Assembly: GCA_900618795.1 (NCBI GenBank)
Contig: UYJD01000016.1
Location: forward strand, 402,027-466,026
DNA: 64,000 nucleotides
Origin: Cyanodermella asteris
Taxonomy: Eukaryota > Ascomycota > Lecanoromycetes > Ostropales > Stictidaceae
Reading direction: 5' to 3'
Below are positions 32,962 through 44,499 of this stretch, one piece after another (within the stretch, counting starts at the first letter, position 1; every line of letters begins with the position of its first letter). Under the pieces are notes generated by a model, which saw only the letters and a list, made by a program, of their open reading frames with translations, was not told where the DNA came from and did not search any database. The translations under genes were made by a program, and so were the position numbers.

Positions 32962-35759
32962 ATGCAAGATGGAGATACCCCCTTCGCGAGCGCGTTCGTC
33001 GTGCCGAACAACTGCGAGAACAATCAAAATCGTGTTGCGAGCTCGTCACAACGGAACCGAACCAAATCCAGCGACCATACGATACCACCTCAGTCCTCAG
33101 TGCCCGAGCAGTCAAATGGAAGTCCGGGCAAAATGTGCAGGGATAGCCGCGTCACCCTTCCCCCCCTCACTTCATGGACAGAGACAACAGGTCAACAAAC
33201 CAATTCTCATAAACCCTCAAGCGCTGTGTCAGAATGCAAGTCGGAAAAAGGTGGAGCGGACGTCTCGAAGCAAGCATGGCGGTTTAGTCCAAGGCGATTG
33301 CTATGGTCAACACCAATCGAGAAGGAGGCCGACCCCGAGAAGGCGATCGTCGACCACCAGCCTTCACCGACCAAACAAGGTCAGCAGAGAACAAGCGGAG
33401 CCGCGAGCTCTCGAGCAAGCCATAAATCTCTCCCAAGCACAAGTTTGCATGGAAGGGGAGGCTCCGAGTCTGGCAGCTCTACTCGATCTTCGGTCATTGG
33501 TCCCACACCCACAAGCTCCGCCAGGAACATCAGTCGTTTTCGAGAGTTGCTGGGCCCGCCACCTGATTCATCAGAATGGCCGAACATTCCCGTATCACCC
33601 GTCCGACCACCAACTGCCGGTAGTTCTGCGTCTTCGTCGACTTGTTCATATGCACCAATACCCGAGCCCGAAGATCCCGCTAAACGCCTAGGCACTAAAC
33701 AAATATGGTTTCAGCGCGCACTCATCTGGCTTGTGGTCCTCGTCTTGAATGGCGCATGTGTAATAGCATATGTTCTCAGCGAACGCCATCTATGGGTCCT
33801 GGTTTTAATCCTCTTCGTGAAAGCAAAGGACGTCTTGTCGACTGTGGCTGCCTTCGCCTATTTGACCTCGAGGAAGCTACGAAAAACTGTCAGTGGCCCA
33901 GCTGAACCTGTTCCGCCCAAGCAAATCCTCAGTATGATCACATGCTACAACGAGACCGATGCGCAGATCATGAAGACAATTGACAGCATTAGAGAGAACG
34001 AGCTTGAACCCCACGGACAATTTGTTTGTCTGATTCTTGACGGCAAGCCCAAGGATCTCATCAAGAGACGAATGCTTCGGACTGGAAACACCATGCGACG
34101 CCCCTACCTTACCTGGCAGCACAAGAAGAACGAAGTTATCGTCGACTGCGGCTATTTGGACGGAATGCCGATAATCTATATCGAGAAAGTAAAGAATTCG
34201 GGAAAGAAAGACAGCCTAGTTCTCGGACACGATCTCTTCAACTCAATGCGCGAGGATGCTTCACAGTACACCAAGCTGCTACGTCAAGAGATTTGGTCCA
34301 CGATGATCCCATCGTTGATGAGCCTGCCTGGACCGCCCCGGATCGATGCGATATTCTGTACAGATGCGGATTCGACAATCCACAAGGATGCCATGAGGAA
34401 ACTCGTCGAAGCATTGTCGCGAAACAAAAATGCCATCGCTGCCTGTGGCATTCTTCTTGCCGAGCTCGGCGACACCGAATGGACCATCTGGTCTCTTTTC
34501 CAACAGTTTCAGGTTAGTTTTGCGACTGCAATTTGAAGGATTTTGACTGACTTTTTGCAGTACTGCTACGGACAATTTGTAAGAAGAATGGCAGAAGGCA
34601 TTTGGGCTCGAGTCACCTGTCTTCCAGGGTGTATTACCATGGTCGCCGTCCGTCCCGAGATGGCAAACGCCATTCGTGATTACGTGGCTCCCGTTCAGGA
34701 CAAGACCTTCTTTCGTCACCAAGTCCAGTATCTCGGTACAGATCGCAGTAAGTGTGCCAGTAGAAGTTACCTGTTGTATGATGCTGACCATTCTCAGGAC
34801 TCACCTATAGCATGCTATCTCAAAGTAAAGAACTCAAAACAATCTTTGTGCCCGATGCTATCAGCGAGACAGTAGTACCACAATCTCTAATGCACTACCT
34901 GGCCCAAAGAAGACGTTGGGGTTCCAACGCTTACTTCAACGACTGGTTTTATCTCCTCGGCACGAATCAATACCTAATAACTCGACTGTGGGCCCTGATT
35001 GACATCAGTCGCATGACAATCGTCTACGTCCGCCAAGCAAACAACATCCTTTTCATTTACGGGCTCGCCCGCAACTTCAACATCATCAAGATCGTCCCGC
35101 TCCTCGTCGTAACCCAGATTCCCACCCTCTGGTTCCTCAGCCTCGTCATCTTCACTCAACCGCTCCTCCGCCGACGCCTGCACAAGCTCATCTTGGGCCT
35201 TGTCACCAACTACTGTATCTCTTGGTGTTTGTCCATCCTCGTCTTCACTCGCATCGTCACGCAGCTCGGCAGTACGTCCTGGGGCCGCACGGGCATGAGC
35301 TCGGCACCCCGCGACCCGATGCTGTTCATGTCGACGCCGAACAACTCGCTGGCCAGACGGTTGTCCTCGATCTTCAGCTTTGGTCGTTCCGCACGCACCT
35401 CCGAAGATGGACGCAGCAGCAGACATTCGAGGAGCAGCAGTCAGGCGCGGCGGCAACCGACTTCGGCACTTGGCTCAAGCAGAAACAGTTCTGTGCCGCC
35501 GGTGCCGAAGAAGCGGAAGAAGTCTGCGAACAGGCCAAACAGTGGGGGTGCTGGGCCGTCATCTTGGTTCACTGACGTTCTGTGGAATCGTTCGCGTGAG
35601 GCTTTGTTTGGTGCTGCACCTCCTGTCATCGAGGAGAAGGATGTAGAAGATGGCTCTGTCAGACCGGCGCGGCCTGCGACTGTGCGTGAAGGTGTCGTTC
35701 AAGACTCGGATGCTGCTTCGGAAAAGTCGGGGAGTAATGACAGTTGGCAGACAGCGTGA
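32962..35759 (+). CDS. Chitin-synthase-like family 2 glycosyltransferase (membrane polysaccharide synthase)
   Basis: Three exons (32962-34512, 34561-34747, 34798-35759) join in phase over 48- and 50-nt introns to give 899 aa. After about 240 disordered residues come two membrane spans (IWLVVLVLNGACVIAYVL; LWVLVLILFV). The cytosolic catalytic domain follows with SMITCYNETDAQI, IFCTDADSTIH (the metal/UDP aspartates), CLPGCITMVAV, GTDRRLTYSML and QRRRWGSNAYFND. At least three C-terminal spans and a Ser-rich tail finish the protein. These are processive GT2 motifs; QRRRW is chitin-synthase-like, while GTDR replaces the usual EDR. It may make chitin or, given its neighbour, a polymer containing a uronic acid. 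The start is the first ATG of the long frame and could be further in. Confidence 0.82.
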
Positions 35760-36233
35760 GCTAGTCTGTGAATGGTTCCGGCCAGCAAATATTCTTCAAG
35801 TACATAGCATATATTCGTATAATTTAATGACTTTTACCTTCAACACACCCAAAGATGATCCGCGTGGTTGGAAGTAGATGCGAAGCTATTGCACCGAGAT
35901 CTCCAAGGTCTACAATTTGGGGAGTACCAAGCTCGGCGTAGTCCATTTGCCTTATCAAAGCAATATCGAAGTGATTCGAAAGGCTGCAGCCGATCGGCTG
36001 ATACAAGCTCAGCCTTGCATCTTTCCAGTCGGGCCCATGTAGTCGCGACCCCGCATCAGGCACACTTACAGGAACACACTTGACTGCAGTTCACTAAGCT
36101 GATCGCTCTTTACAGCTGCTCTACAACAACAAGCGAGCTCTCAAATAGCGGACGGCCCAGCTTCTACACTAATCTTTGGGGAAGCTGATAAACTTTCGAC
36201 AATCAACTCTTCTCAATCGAAACAGTATTTCCG
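35760..36233. other. Intergenic, no gene seen
   Basis: 474 bp between the GT2 synthase stop codon and the RNase III-fold gene, which are both on the plus strand. No feature was recognised. Confidence 0.45.
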
Positions 36234-36766
36234 ATGTCTTTGTCACAGGAGGAAAAGCTCACAAAGGCGGAAGAGATACTTGGGTACAGTTTTGAGGACG
36301 ACCAGCTTCTCTGGGAAGCATTGAGCGCCCCTGGAGCATACGGAACAAAAGCCGACGGGAATCAACGCCTTGCAAGCATCGGCCCGCATGCGATGCAAAC
36401 AGTCTTAAAGACACAGTCATACATCAAGAAAGAGCCACTGGGTACGAGTGAGGTTACAAGAAAAGCATTCTTGCATCCTGCTGATGAAGTGTAGGTACCG
36501 CTAACGATCATGCGAATACAGCAACCAGCAGGGCGGCACTGGTCACGGTCTTCAAGAACAGTGAGCTCGAAGCGTGCTTAAACCGCAACCCTTCTCAGGC
36601 CCAGACGTCTCCAAACACGGCCGTCTCGGTCATTAATGCACTGATCGGACTGGTTTCGCTCCAGGAGGGTGGCAGAATTGCACCGATCGCGGACGTTATG
36701 CAGAAGCTGGGAATAATGGATTCAGCAGAGGCGGATACTCCTCCCGTTCCCGTGAAGACCGAGTGA
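36234..36766 (+). CDS. Small RNase III-fold protein, probably catalytically inactive
   Basis: Two exons (36234-36441, 36522-36766) join over an 80-nt intron to give 150 aa. The start fits an RNase III domain: KAEEILGYSFEDDQLLWEALSA, then NQRLASIGPHAMQTVL where the catalytic signature (ERLEFLGD in active enzymes) should be. The acidic residues of that signature are absent here. The second half has SRAALVTVFKNSELEACLNRNPSQ and TAVSVINALIGLVSLQEGG, which align with the later helices, again without the final catalytic Glu/Asp pair. No dsRNA-binding domain is present. Short stand-alone members like this occur in filamentous fungi and are uncharacterised. A structural or RNA-binding role is inference. 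Confidence 0.72.
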
Positions 36767-37140
36767 GACGAAAGCGGAACTCCCATAACGGCCTGAGCGA
36801 ACTGAAGACGGGTTCGTGAGAACATGTAGGATACACGACGTTTCGAGGGTTGATTAGATAAGAGTCGGAATAGCGCGGCTATGAATGTCATCTTGACGGG
36901 CGCAGATACCTTGTCATCAAGGATCGAAGGTTTAGGTCTGTGCGAAGCTTTTGGAAAAGTCATTGGGTGACTGTAATCACTTCGAATAGCGTGTAAGAAT
37001 AAGTGTTTGAGTTCAGCGCGGCTCTCTCAATCCCGCGTATCGGCGGGTCGGCGCACACTCCGGCGGTTCAACATTCGTCAGACATTCTTTCGCCAGTGTC
37101 TTTTCAAAGTCGATGGGGACTATGTGCTGGAAAGCAGACC
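36767..37140. other. Intergenic, no gene seen
   Basis: 374 bp between same-strand genes. An in-frame ATG at 37003 would add 46 residues to the following GTPase, but they are not conserved-looking. Confidence 0.45.
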
Positions 37141-38412
37141 ATGCCTCGTGATCCCCTGATAGGGCTGGTCGGCAAGCCATCTTCCGGCAAGTCGACCACG
37201 CTGAACTCCTTGACCGACGCAAGCTCGAAAGTCGGTAATTTTCCTTTCACCACCATCGACCCGCAACGAGCAGTCGGCTACCTGCAGGTCCCTTGCGCCT
37301 GCGGTCGTTTCGGCATCACCGATCGCTGCAAGCCCAACTATGGTGGATGTGTTGACGGTACGCGCTCAGTGCCAATCGAGCTCCTCGATGTCGCGGGGCT
37401 AGTACCGGGAGCCCACTTGGGCAAGGGCTTGGGTAATAAGTTTCTGGATGACCTACGCCATGCTGATGCTTTGATTCACGTCGTCGATGTCAGCGGAACT
37501 ACGGATGCTGAGGGAAAGAGCACGAGAGGCTACGACCCGAGCAACGATATCGTCTGGCTCCGAACGGAGATCGAGAAGTGGATTGAGGGCAACTTATTGA
37601 AGAATTGGGGTAGTCTGAAGAGGCGGCACGTTGCGACGAAAGCAAATCCGGTTGGCACATTACAGAATCAGTTCTCAGGCTATGGCAGTACCAGCAGCGT
37701 GGTGGCACAGACACTGGACGATATGCACCTGAATATTCCCCTGGAGTCATGGGATGAAGAGACAGTCAAGAAGGTCGTCAGTCAATTCGTGAAGACGAGG
37801 TTTCCGACCGTACTGGCGCTGAACAAGATCGATCACCCCGATTCGGACGCAAACATTGCCAAGATTGCAAAGCAACAGCCAGCAGAAAGTATCGTCCTGA
37901 CAAGTGCTATCTCAGAGGTGTTCCTCAGAAAACTTGCCGAGCAAAAGTATGTCAAGTACGTGGAAGGAAGCGAGTTCGTTGACAGCAGAGAGGACCTGAT
38001 AGAACAGGGCGAGGCCGACGGAGGCGGGCTTATGGAGATGGACGAGAAGCTCAAGAACCGAGTGGAGAATCTCAAGGACTTGGTGCTGTATCGATTCGGG
38101 AGTACCGGCGTGGTCCAGACGTTGAGTCGTGCTGCCGAGCTTCTCGGTCTCGTGCCAGTCTTTCCAGTCAAAAACGTGCATACACTCAAGGCTGGAGGCG
38201 GGGTGACGGACGCAGCCGCAAGCAGCAAGGAACCCATCATCAGGGACTGCATTCTCATCAAAAAGGGATCAAGCGTGAAGGACGTGGCTCGGAAGGTCAT
38301 AGGAGACGCCCCATTGGCGTATGTTGAAGGACCCGGTGGTCAACGAATCAGCGAAGACGATCCTGTCGCTGTCGGAAAGCACGATGTCTTGTCCTTCAGG
38401 ATTGGACGATAG
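37141..38412 (+). CDS. OBG/YchF-type GTPase, yeast YGR210C family
   Basis: A single exon encodes 423 aa. The start [19 protein letters not shown] is typical, with the P-loop at residues 11-19. G3 is DVAG at 83-86, within [21 protein letters not shown]4 is NKID at 228-231. A helical insertion lies between, and a TGS-like beta-grasp domain ends the protein ([20 protein letters not shown] to DVLSFRIGR). YchF/OBG-like ATPase/GTPases bind ribosomes; the YGR210C branch is conserved across archaea and fungi, but its exact role is unknown. In canonical G4 the NKxD motif is intact, so GTP specificity is likely, unlike Ola1/YchF. Confidence 0.93.
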   Translation: MPRDPLIGLVGKPSSGKSTTLNSLTDASSKVGNFPFTTIDPQRAVGYLQVPCACGRFGITDRCKPNYGGCVDGTRSVPIELLDVAGLVPGAHLGKGLGNKFLDDLRHADALIHVVDVSGTTDAEGKSTRGYDPSNDIVWLRTEIEKWIEGNLLKNWGSLKRRHVATKANPVGTLQNQFSGYGSTSSVVAQTLDDMHLNIPLESWDEETVKKVVSQFVKTRFPTVLALNKIDHPDSDANIAKIAKQQPAESIVLTSAISEVFLRKLAEQKYVKYVEGSEFVDSREDLIEQGEADGGGLMEMDEKLKNRVENLKDLVLYRFGSTGVVQTLSRAAELLGLVPVFPVKNVHTLKAGGGVTDAAASSKEPIIRDCILIKKGSSVKDVARKVIGDAPLAYVEGPGGQRISEDDPVAVGKHDVLSFRIGR

Positions 38413-39608
38413 ATATTTTGACTGAACCTGGTGGTCTTTCCAAAAGAACAGGTTCTGCCACGATCTGATGATTGACGAGTTCATGAACTACTCCCGTTCG
38501 AGACGGCCTTGATAGTCTGTCAAGCTGCTTTTCTCACCTGTCCCGTTGTCTTTGATGATCCAGTTGGGGCTACGCTCTTGCGCTCCAACTGATCATTCGC
38601 GTTCTTGAATCCGGGTTCGGTCATGAGTCTGTCCCAAGAACGACTCTACGATGTCTCGACGCCGCCTTCATCCACGCATCTTCCACCAACCTGCTCAGAC
38701 TAGCCCAAGTACGACATGGAGAAATTGATGCCGAAAAGTGGCTTGAGATCCGTCTGCTCCGAGCAGACGACAACGTCTGTTGTGACGCAAAAAAGCGAAC
38801 GTGGACGCCTTGCGATAGCGGAGGGAATCTGAGAACGCTTGACACGAAACTCGGATTGGTGTCTTGCGTCATAAATTAGCCTATATCGAGGTTTCCAGCA
38901 ATCACCGCTGTGCTTTCAGTTTCCCCCGGATCGCGCACGCAAAGCTTGTGAACCAGTCCAGTCTCAACCTGGCAGGAGGACATGTTCTTCTCAAGCTGCT
39001 TGTACAATCTTGTGACTGTTTTCACGCAGGTACAATTACAGGCCTTATGACAGAGCCACGATTTGCTACTATCTTGTGGAGGACATGAGTTTGAGACAAT
39101 AAAAAATTGAATGGAAACAAAAAGAGAACACCGATTGTTAACGTCGATGTCATGCTCCGTGCACGCGCTTTTAATATTTGAAGACAGCAAGAATAGTCTC
39201 GACGCGATAATGTGCGCATCTGCTAAACAGTCTGCACTTGATACTGACTGTTAAGACGCATGGTGAAACGTACTCTGGAAACATGGCGTCTTTGATGTCC
39301 ATATGACGGCCTGGTTTGGGGCTTTAGCGGCTTCATTCGAATGCTTAGTGAAGTTCCACTTGCTTAGGTGGCTGGATCCGACCCCTGGGCAATCGTTTGT
39401 CCACTAAGCAAGCCGCCGGCCGCTGGATGGCGGGCAGTGACTCCGGGCTTGGCGGCAAGCACCTCAATTGTCCAAAGTCAATAAAGCTTCGCGGCAACGC
39501 GAGCTTGAATTCCGCGTCCACCAATCTGGAGCTATAGCTCCGTCCTCCACAAATTGTGTCGCCAACTTAAAGCACCAAGGAGATCGCGACAGATAATTCA
39601 GAATCGCC
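38413..39608. other. Intergenic, no gene seen
   Basis: 1.2 kb between the GTPase and NIC96, on the same strand. Small minus-strand frames do not look coding. Confidence 0.45.
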
Positions 39609-42600
39609 ATGGGGATTTTCGACAACCCAGCCTCGTCAGCGCCTGCCACTGGCGGCTTGTTCTCAGGTCTCAACAACACTTCAACGGCTCAACCAAGCGG
39701 CGGTCTATTCAGCAAGCCCAGTCTCGCAGCGGCGCCACCTTTAGGCGGTCAGCCAGGACCCGCATCTTCCTCTGCAGCACCAGCAGGTGGTTTGTTTGGC
39801 GGCGCAGCAGCAAGCAAGCCTGCGACCGGAGGCCTTTTCGGCGCGGCGCCAGCGACAAGCGCACCTTCAGGAGGATCAATCTTTGGTCAACAGACTTCTA
39901 CGGCCCCAGCGGGTGGTTCACTGTTCTCTCAGCCGGCAGCTCCAGCAGCTGGAGGCGCTTCGTTATTCGGAAATACTGCTAAACCAGCGGGTGGAGCTGG
40001 TCTTTTCGGCACGAACACCACCAATACAGGGAACCCGGGCGCTACCGCAGGCGCAAGTATCTTCGGTGCTGCTCCGGCAGCTGGAGGAGCCACGCAACAG
40101 CCTGCTGGGACCGGTCCAATCCAGCAATCCGGAGCCGACGGCAATAATGCTCAGACAGCTTACTTCAACAGCCTCCTGGAAAAGAACAAGAAGCGGGCAA
40201 GAGATGGTCAAACTTCGGGGTTCGATGGAGTTCCGTCTTTGCAATTTGGATTGGGTGATCTGAGTAGACGCGTTCGTGAGTTAGGGAGTGCTGCTGGCCA
40301 GTCCGGTGTGCGCGATCAGGGCTCAGACAGCAGGGCGCATTACCTCCTCGCCGCTTCGGGCGTGAACCCTGGTGCGGCCTTGAAGGATCTGAATGCTTTC
40401 CCAGCGCCTTCGGGAGCTGCGCATGCACGCATACCTCAAGACTTCGAGCCGGATACCTACAAGTATGCTGGACAGTTACAACAACGGACAACTCAAAAGA
40501 TGATACAAGAGGGCTTGGAGAGAGCAAACAGAGCGTTTGATGCATTTGTGGAAGAACGAACGAGCATTGACTGGGACGCTCAGAGGAAGCGAATTTATGA
40601 GCACTTCGGTCTCGTGCCGCGTGGAGCTGATGGTAGTAGCAGGATTGGGGGCAGCTTTGGGCGAGCATCACGGCGGGCTGCTGAGAATGGCCAGAAAGGA
40701 ACAAGCACGGCAGGGAGAAGCATTTTTAGTCAATCCGGTCTTCAGAAATCCGTTATTGGTGCGCCCGACCGAGATGCGCCTCTATTCGGCCTCAGCGGAG
40801 CCAACAACGCGAATACCACGAGTGCAGACAGTGGTTACGTGCGTCAGAAACAGGGAGAATTTGCACGAGCCATCACACGTGTCAATGAGTCGCGCCTTCA
40901 GGACCTTTCACATCCGATCTTGCACGAGTTTCAGGACGTTGAAAAGAACGATGGCGGCAGCAGCCCAAACCGTATCCGTGCTGCCTACAGTGCACTCATC
41001 GACATGGTCGAGGAACCGCCGAAGCCAAGCGATGCCATGGATATACACCGAGGACCCAAGTCACGACACTACGCGGACGATTATCTTGAAGAGTCACAAG
41101 TCTCGATTCGAAGTCTGGCAATGAGGAAACGAATCATTGATGGTTCTCGGAAGTCTTTGGAGAAACAATACTATGCCAGCATCTTGGCGTCAGTGGATAA
41201 GAACCCACGAGAGGCAATGCAAGGCGGTGCCATCGACAAACTCAGCAAGATTCGAGCATACGTCAGAATACAACACGCCCATAATGAGCTCGTGCAGGAC
41301 CCCGAAAAGTGGCCTCTGCAGTCGATCGAGTCGGAGGGAATGCAAGAGCACTGTTGGGTGATCATTTTCTTCCTTCTGCGATGCGGATTCGTCAAAGAAG
41401 CTTTGCAGTACACGCGTGACAACCCAAACTCCTTTCGCTCCATGGACCGAAATTTCGTCACATACATGGGCAGTTACTATTCGTCCGAAGATCGAAGATT
41501 ACCCAGACAACAATCCGAAAGGATTGCGGCAGACTATTCACAAAAGCTACGACTTTCCCACCAAGACGACATCGATCCTTACCGACTCGCGTGCTACAAG
41601 ATCGTTGGCCGATGCCAGTTGTCCGAGAGAACGCTTGTGGGCATTACTTCTCGAGTCGATGACTGGATCTGGGTTCAGTTTGCTCTGGCCCGCGAAAGTA
41701 ATCGTGCAGAGGAGAGTGCTTCTGAAGTCTACGGGCTCCAGGAGCTTCAAGCGACTATCAAGGAAATTGGTCAGCGGCATTTCGCCAAAGGAAGTGACAA
41801 TGCTGGTGGATATACAACTTTCTTCTACCTACAAATTCTGGCTGGTCTGTTCGAGAATGCAGTGGGATACCTTTATGAGCATTCCTACGTTTCGGCTGTC
41901 CATTTCGCGATCGGACTGGCCTATTATGGGCTGCTTAGAGTGTCGGACTTTACTGCTTCTGATGACTTGCTCACATACACAACAAGAGACCAGGCCCAGA
42001 TCAGTTTTGGTCGAATGATTGGCTACTACACACGCGACTTCCGAACTGCCGACGTTGCGGCGGCCACGGACTATTTGAGCTTGATTTGCTTGAACGCCGA
42101 CTTCCCGGCCCCAATTGGACCACAGCAGAGAGAGCTATGCCACGAAGCCATTCGTGAGCTCATCCTTGAAACTCGCGAGTTCGTCACCTTGTTGGGCGAC
42201 GTGAAGCCGCAGAATGGCGAGCGTGTCCCTGGTGCAGTCGAGCTCCGCCTTCCACTGCTCAAGCTCCAAAGCACCGATGACTTTCTTCGCAGCATCACGG
42301 TTCAGTCTGCCGCTGTTGCAGACGACGCCGGAAGGACATCGGATGCTGTTCTGCTTTTCCATCTGGCTGAAGAGTACGACAATGTTGTCGTCATAGTCAA
42401 CCGGGCAGTATCAGAATCGTTGGCCGCAGAAGAGAACTTTACATCTCAAGGTGTGCCCCAAGCTCTGCCTCAACAAGCGGCTGTCAAGAGGGAAGAGCAG
42501 TGGTCGAGTATGAGCCTGACAGCCTTTGACGAGCCAATCGCTCTTGCGCGCGAAATAGCCCGGCTGTACGACGACAACCCTATCTACTACCAACGTATCC

Positions 42601-43034
42601 GCACTCAGAACAGCGACGCCCTCCGACTGCTCCTACGAGTCGCCGCCGTCAGAGATTGTGTGTTGCACCACGAGTGGAGTCGCGCAATCGAGCTCGCAGC
42701 CCAGCTCCAGCTCCTCCCTCTCACCGCTCAATCCAACATTTCAATTGTCCGGAGCACAGCGAACAACGTGGCAGGCAGCTCACCAGTCATCTCCAGGTTG
42801 ATCGGTCCCCTCATGCTTTGGGTCTTGGTTGCGATCAGCCAGTACCGTGCACAGCTGCTTCAAGGCCAAGGTTTCGAGACCAGCCAACGTGAGAGTGTGA
42901 AGAAAGAACTGGCGGTCATGACGAAGGATCTGATGATCTTTGTTGGATTGGTGAGATTGAGGATGCCAAAGGCTATCTGGGATGAGCTTGGTATTTACAA
43001 TGGCGAATTCGGTCCGGAATGGGGGGTTGTTTGA
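39609..43034 (+). CDS. NIC96: Nucleoporin Nic96/Nup93 with FG-rich N-terminus
   Basis: A single exon encodes 1141 aa. Residues 1-170 are an Ala/Gly/Pro/Ser-rich segment with about ten LFG/IFG/LFS-type units (GLFSG, GLFGG, GLFGA, SIFGQ, SLFGN, GLFGT, SIFGA). The Nic96 scaffold follows, from TAYFNSLLEKNKKRARDG, the likely helix that anchors the Nsp1 trimer, through a long alpha-solenoid with HCWVIIFFLLRCGFVKEALQY and VHFAIGLAYYGLLRV. The C-terminus ends near MPKAIWDELGIYNGEFG. Nic96 is a core inner-ring component of the nuclear pore, binding Nup188/192 and Nup53. Yeast Nic96 (839 aa) lacks such FG repeats, so the N-terminal extension accounts for much of the extra length. Confidence 0.93.
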   Translation: MGIFDNPASSAPATGGLFSGLNNTSTAQPSGGLFSKPSLAAAPPLGGQPGPASSSAAPAGGLFGGAAASKPATGGLFGAAPATSAPSGGSIFGQQTSTAPAGGSLFSQPAAPAAGGASLFGNTAKPAGGAGLFGTNTTNTGNPGATAGASIFGAAPAAGGATQQPAGTGPIQQSGADGNNAQTAYFNSLLEKNKKRARDGQTSGFDGVPSLQFGLGDLSRRVRELGSAAGQSGVRDQGSDSRAHYLLAASGVNPGAALKDLNAFPAPSGAAHARIPQDFEPDTYKYAGQLQQRTTQKMIQEGLERANRAFDAFVEERTSIDWDAQRKRIYEHFGLVPRGADGSSRIGGSFGRASRRAAENGQKGTSTAGRSIFSQSGLQKSVIGAPDRDAPLFGLSGANNANTTSADSGYVRQKQGEFARAITRVNESRLQDLSHPILHEFQDVEKNDGGSSPNRIRAAYSALIDMVEEPPKPSDAMDIHRGPKSRHYADDYLEESQVSIRSLAMRKRIIDGSRKSLEKQYYASILASVDKNPREAMQGGAIDKLSKIRAYVRIQHAHNELVQDPEKWPLQSIESEGMQEHCWVIIFFLLRCGFVKEALQYTRDNPNSFRSMDRNFVTYMGSYYSSEDRRLPRQQSERIAADYSQKLRLSHQDDIDPYRLACYKIVGRCQLSERTLVGITSRVDDWIWVQFALARESNRAEESASEVYGLQELQATIKEIGQRHFAKGSDNAGGYTTFFYLQILAGLFENAVGYLYEHSYVSAVHFAIGLAYYGLLRVSDFTASDDLLTYTTRDQAQISFGRMIGYYTRDFRTADVAAATDYLSLICLNADFPAPIGPQQRELCHEAIRELILETREFVTLLGDVKPQNGERVPGAVELRLPLLKLQSTDDFLRSITVQSAAVADDAGRTSDAVLLFHLAEEYDNVVVIVNRAVSESLAAEENFTSQGVPQALPQQAAVKREEQWSSMSLTAFDEPIALAREIARLYDDNPIYYQRIRTQNSDALRLLLRVAAVRDCVLHHEWSRAIELAAQLQLLPLTAQSNISIVRSTANNVAGSSPVISRLIGPLMLWVLVAISQYRAQLLQGQGFETSQRESVKKELAVMTKDLMIFVGLVRLRMPKAIWDELGIYNGEFGPEWGVV

Positions 43035-43667
43035 GGGGATACGTAATTGATCTCGAAGCAGGGCGTTCTCGGATGAGTGGTATGACAGGATTCAAAAGTT
43101 ATCTTTTGGGCATGCATGGGTCGAGCACCTTAGCAACTAGCAATGCACAACACGAGGAGATACTGAGTATCATCATATTGCACTGTGTGATATTGCGCTA
43201 CCAAGCGTCTCAATCACCGCGAGACGATCAATAGTTCTAATACAAATCAAGTCGAACATGGAATGTTACAAGACACCTCTAGACACAAATAAGGGTACTA
43301 CCTATGTAGAGAAGAAATTCGAACCGCCAATCAGGGGTCGCAGTGGTCTCATTCTTGTCACAGCTAAAACATGCCCGATCCTCCTGGGATCCAAGATGTC
43401 TACTTGGGGCAACCTGCCATGATCACTCGCTTGAGCAGGTCCTCTTACCGTGACAGGATGTATGTCGGCGGAAGGATGGAAATCAGAACTGTGTCCAGAG
43501 AAAATGCTGCACATGACCGTCAAGGCGGGTCATCGCAAGTCATGGCGCAAATACGGTCGAGAACACCGCTCAATAGCCTGCATCAGCTACTTAGATATCA
43601 ATGTCACGGACAAAGGAAGGACCGATCAGACGTCAGGGACTCTGATCCAATCAGGCACTACTCACGG
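43035..43667. other. Intergenic before the assembly gap, no gene seen
   Basis: No convincing coding frame. Any gene beginning here would be cut by the run of Ns. Confidence 0.4.
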
Positions 43668-44160
43668 NNNNNNNNNNNNNNNNNNNNNNNNNNNNNNNNN
43701 NNNNNNNNNNNNNNNNNNNNNNNNNNNNNNNNNNNNNNNNNNNNNNNNNNNNNNNNNNNNNNNNNNNNNNNNNNNNNNNNNNNNNNNNNNNNNNNNNNNN
43801 NNNNNNNNNNNNNNNNNNNNNNNNNNNNNNNNNNNNNNNNNNNNNNNNNNNNNNNNNNNNNNNNNNNNNNNNNNNNNNNNNNNNNNNNNNNNNNNNNNNN
43901 NNNNNNNNNNNNNNNNNNNNNNNNNNNNNNNNNNNNNNNNNNNNNNNNNNNNNNNNNNNNNNNNNNNNNNNNNNNNNNNNNNNNNNNNNNNNNNNNNNNN
44001 NNNNNNNNNNNNNNNNNNNNNNNNNNNNNNNNNNNNNNNNNNNNNNNNNNNNNNNNNNNNNNNNNNNNNNNNNNNNNNNNNNNNNNNNNNNNNNNNNNNN
44101 NNNNNNNNNNNNNNNNNNNNNNNNNNNNNNNNNNNNNNNNNNNNNNNNNNNNNNNNNNNN
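43668..44160. other. Assembly gap (493 Ns)
   Basis: Unsequenced stretch; its true length is unknown. It lies between NIC96 and the UstYa-like block, so genes of that block may be missing here. Confidence 0.99.
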
Positions 44161-44499
44161 ACACTGGAGCTGAAACAACCCGTAGCGCCGCAATTATAGT
44201 ATTTGACTTTGATCTGCAACTCCCGCAAGTTGTTATCGGAAGTGTGCTGTTGCGGTGATTTCCTGGCTCCCGACTCTATGTGACCCAACCCTTAGGTCGA
44301 GACCTTGATCTGACAGACTCGCGCTTTGGCGGTTCATGGAAAGGTCGACTGTGTTTCATGATAAGCTTCTACGTTTGGACCGCAAATTCCGGTGTATCGA
44401 CGATACCCACCCCCTTCCGCACTTCTCTTGCTCTCCTTCTGAATTGCTAATTGCGGCACCCAGAACTGTTCGACACGCTCAAGCCTCAGGAAGCAGAGA
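44161..44499. other. Intergenic, gap to UstYa-like gene 1
   Basis: 339 bp that should contain the promoter of the first UstYa-like gene. No coding feature was seen. Confidence 0.4.

Noticed and set aside
35222-35575. Antisense and alternate ORFs over the C-terminus of the GT2 synthase
   Set aside because: They come from Ser/Arg-rich low-complexity sequence of the real gene.
43371-44258. Long ORFs across the N gap
   Set aside because: They are artefacts of untranslated Ns; no real sequence supports them.
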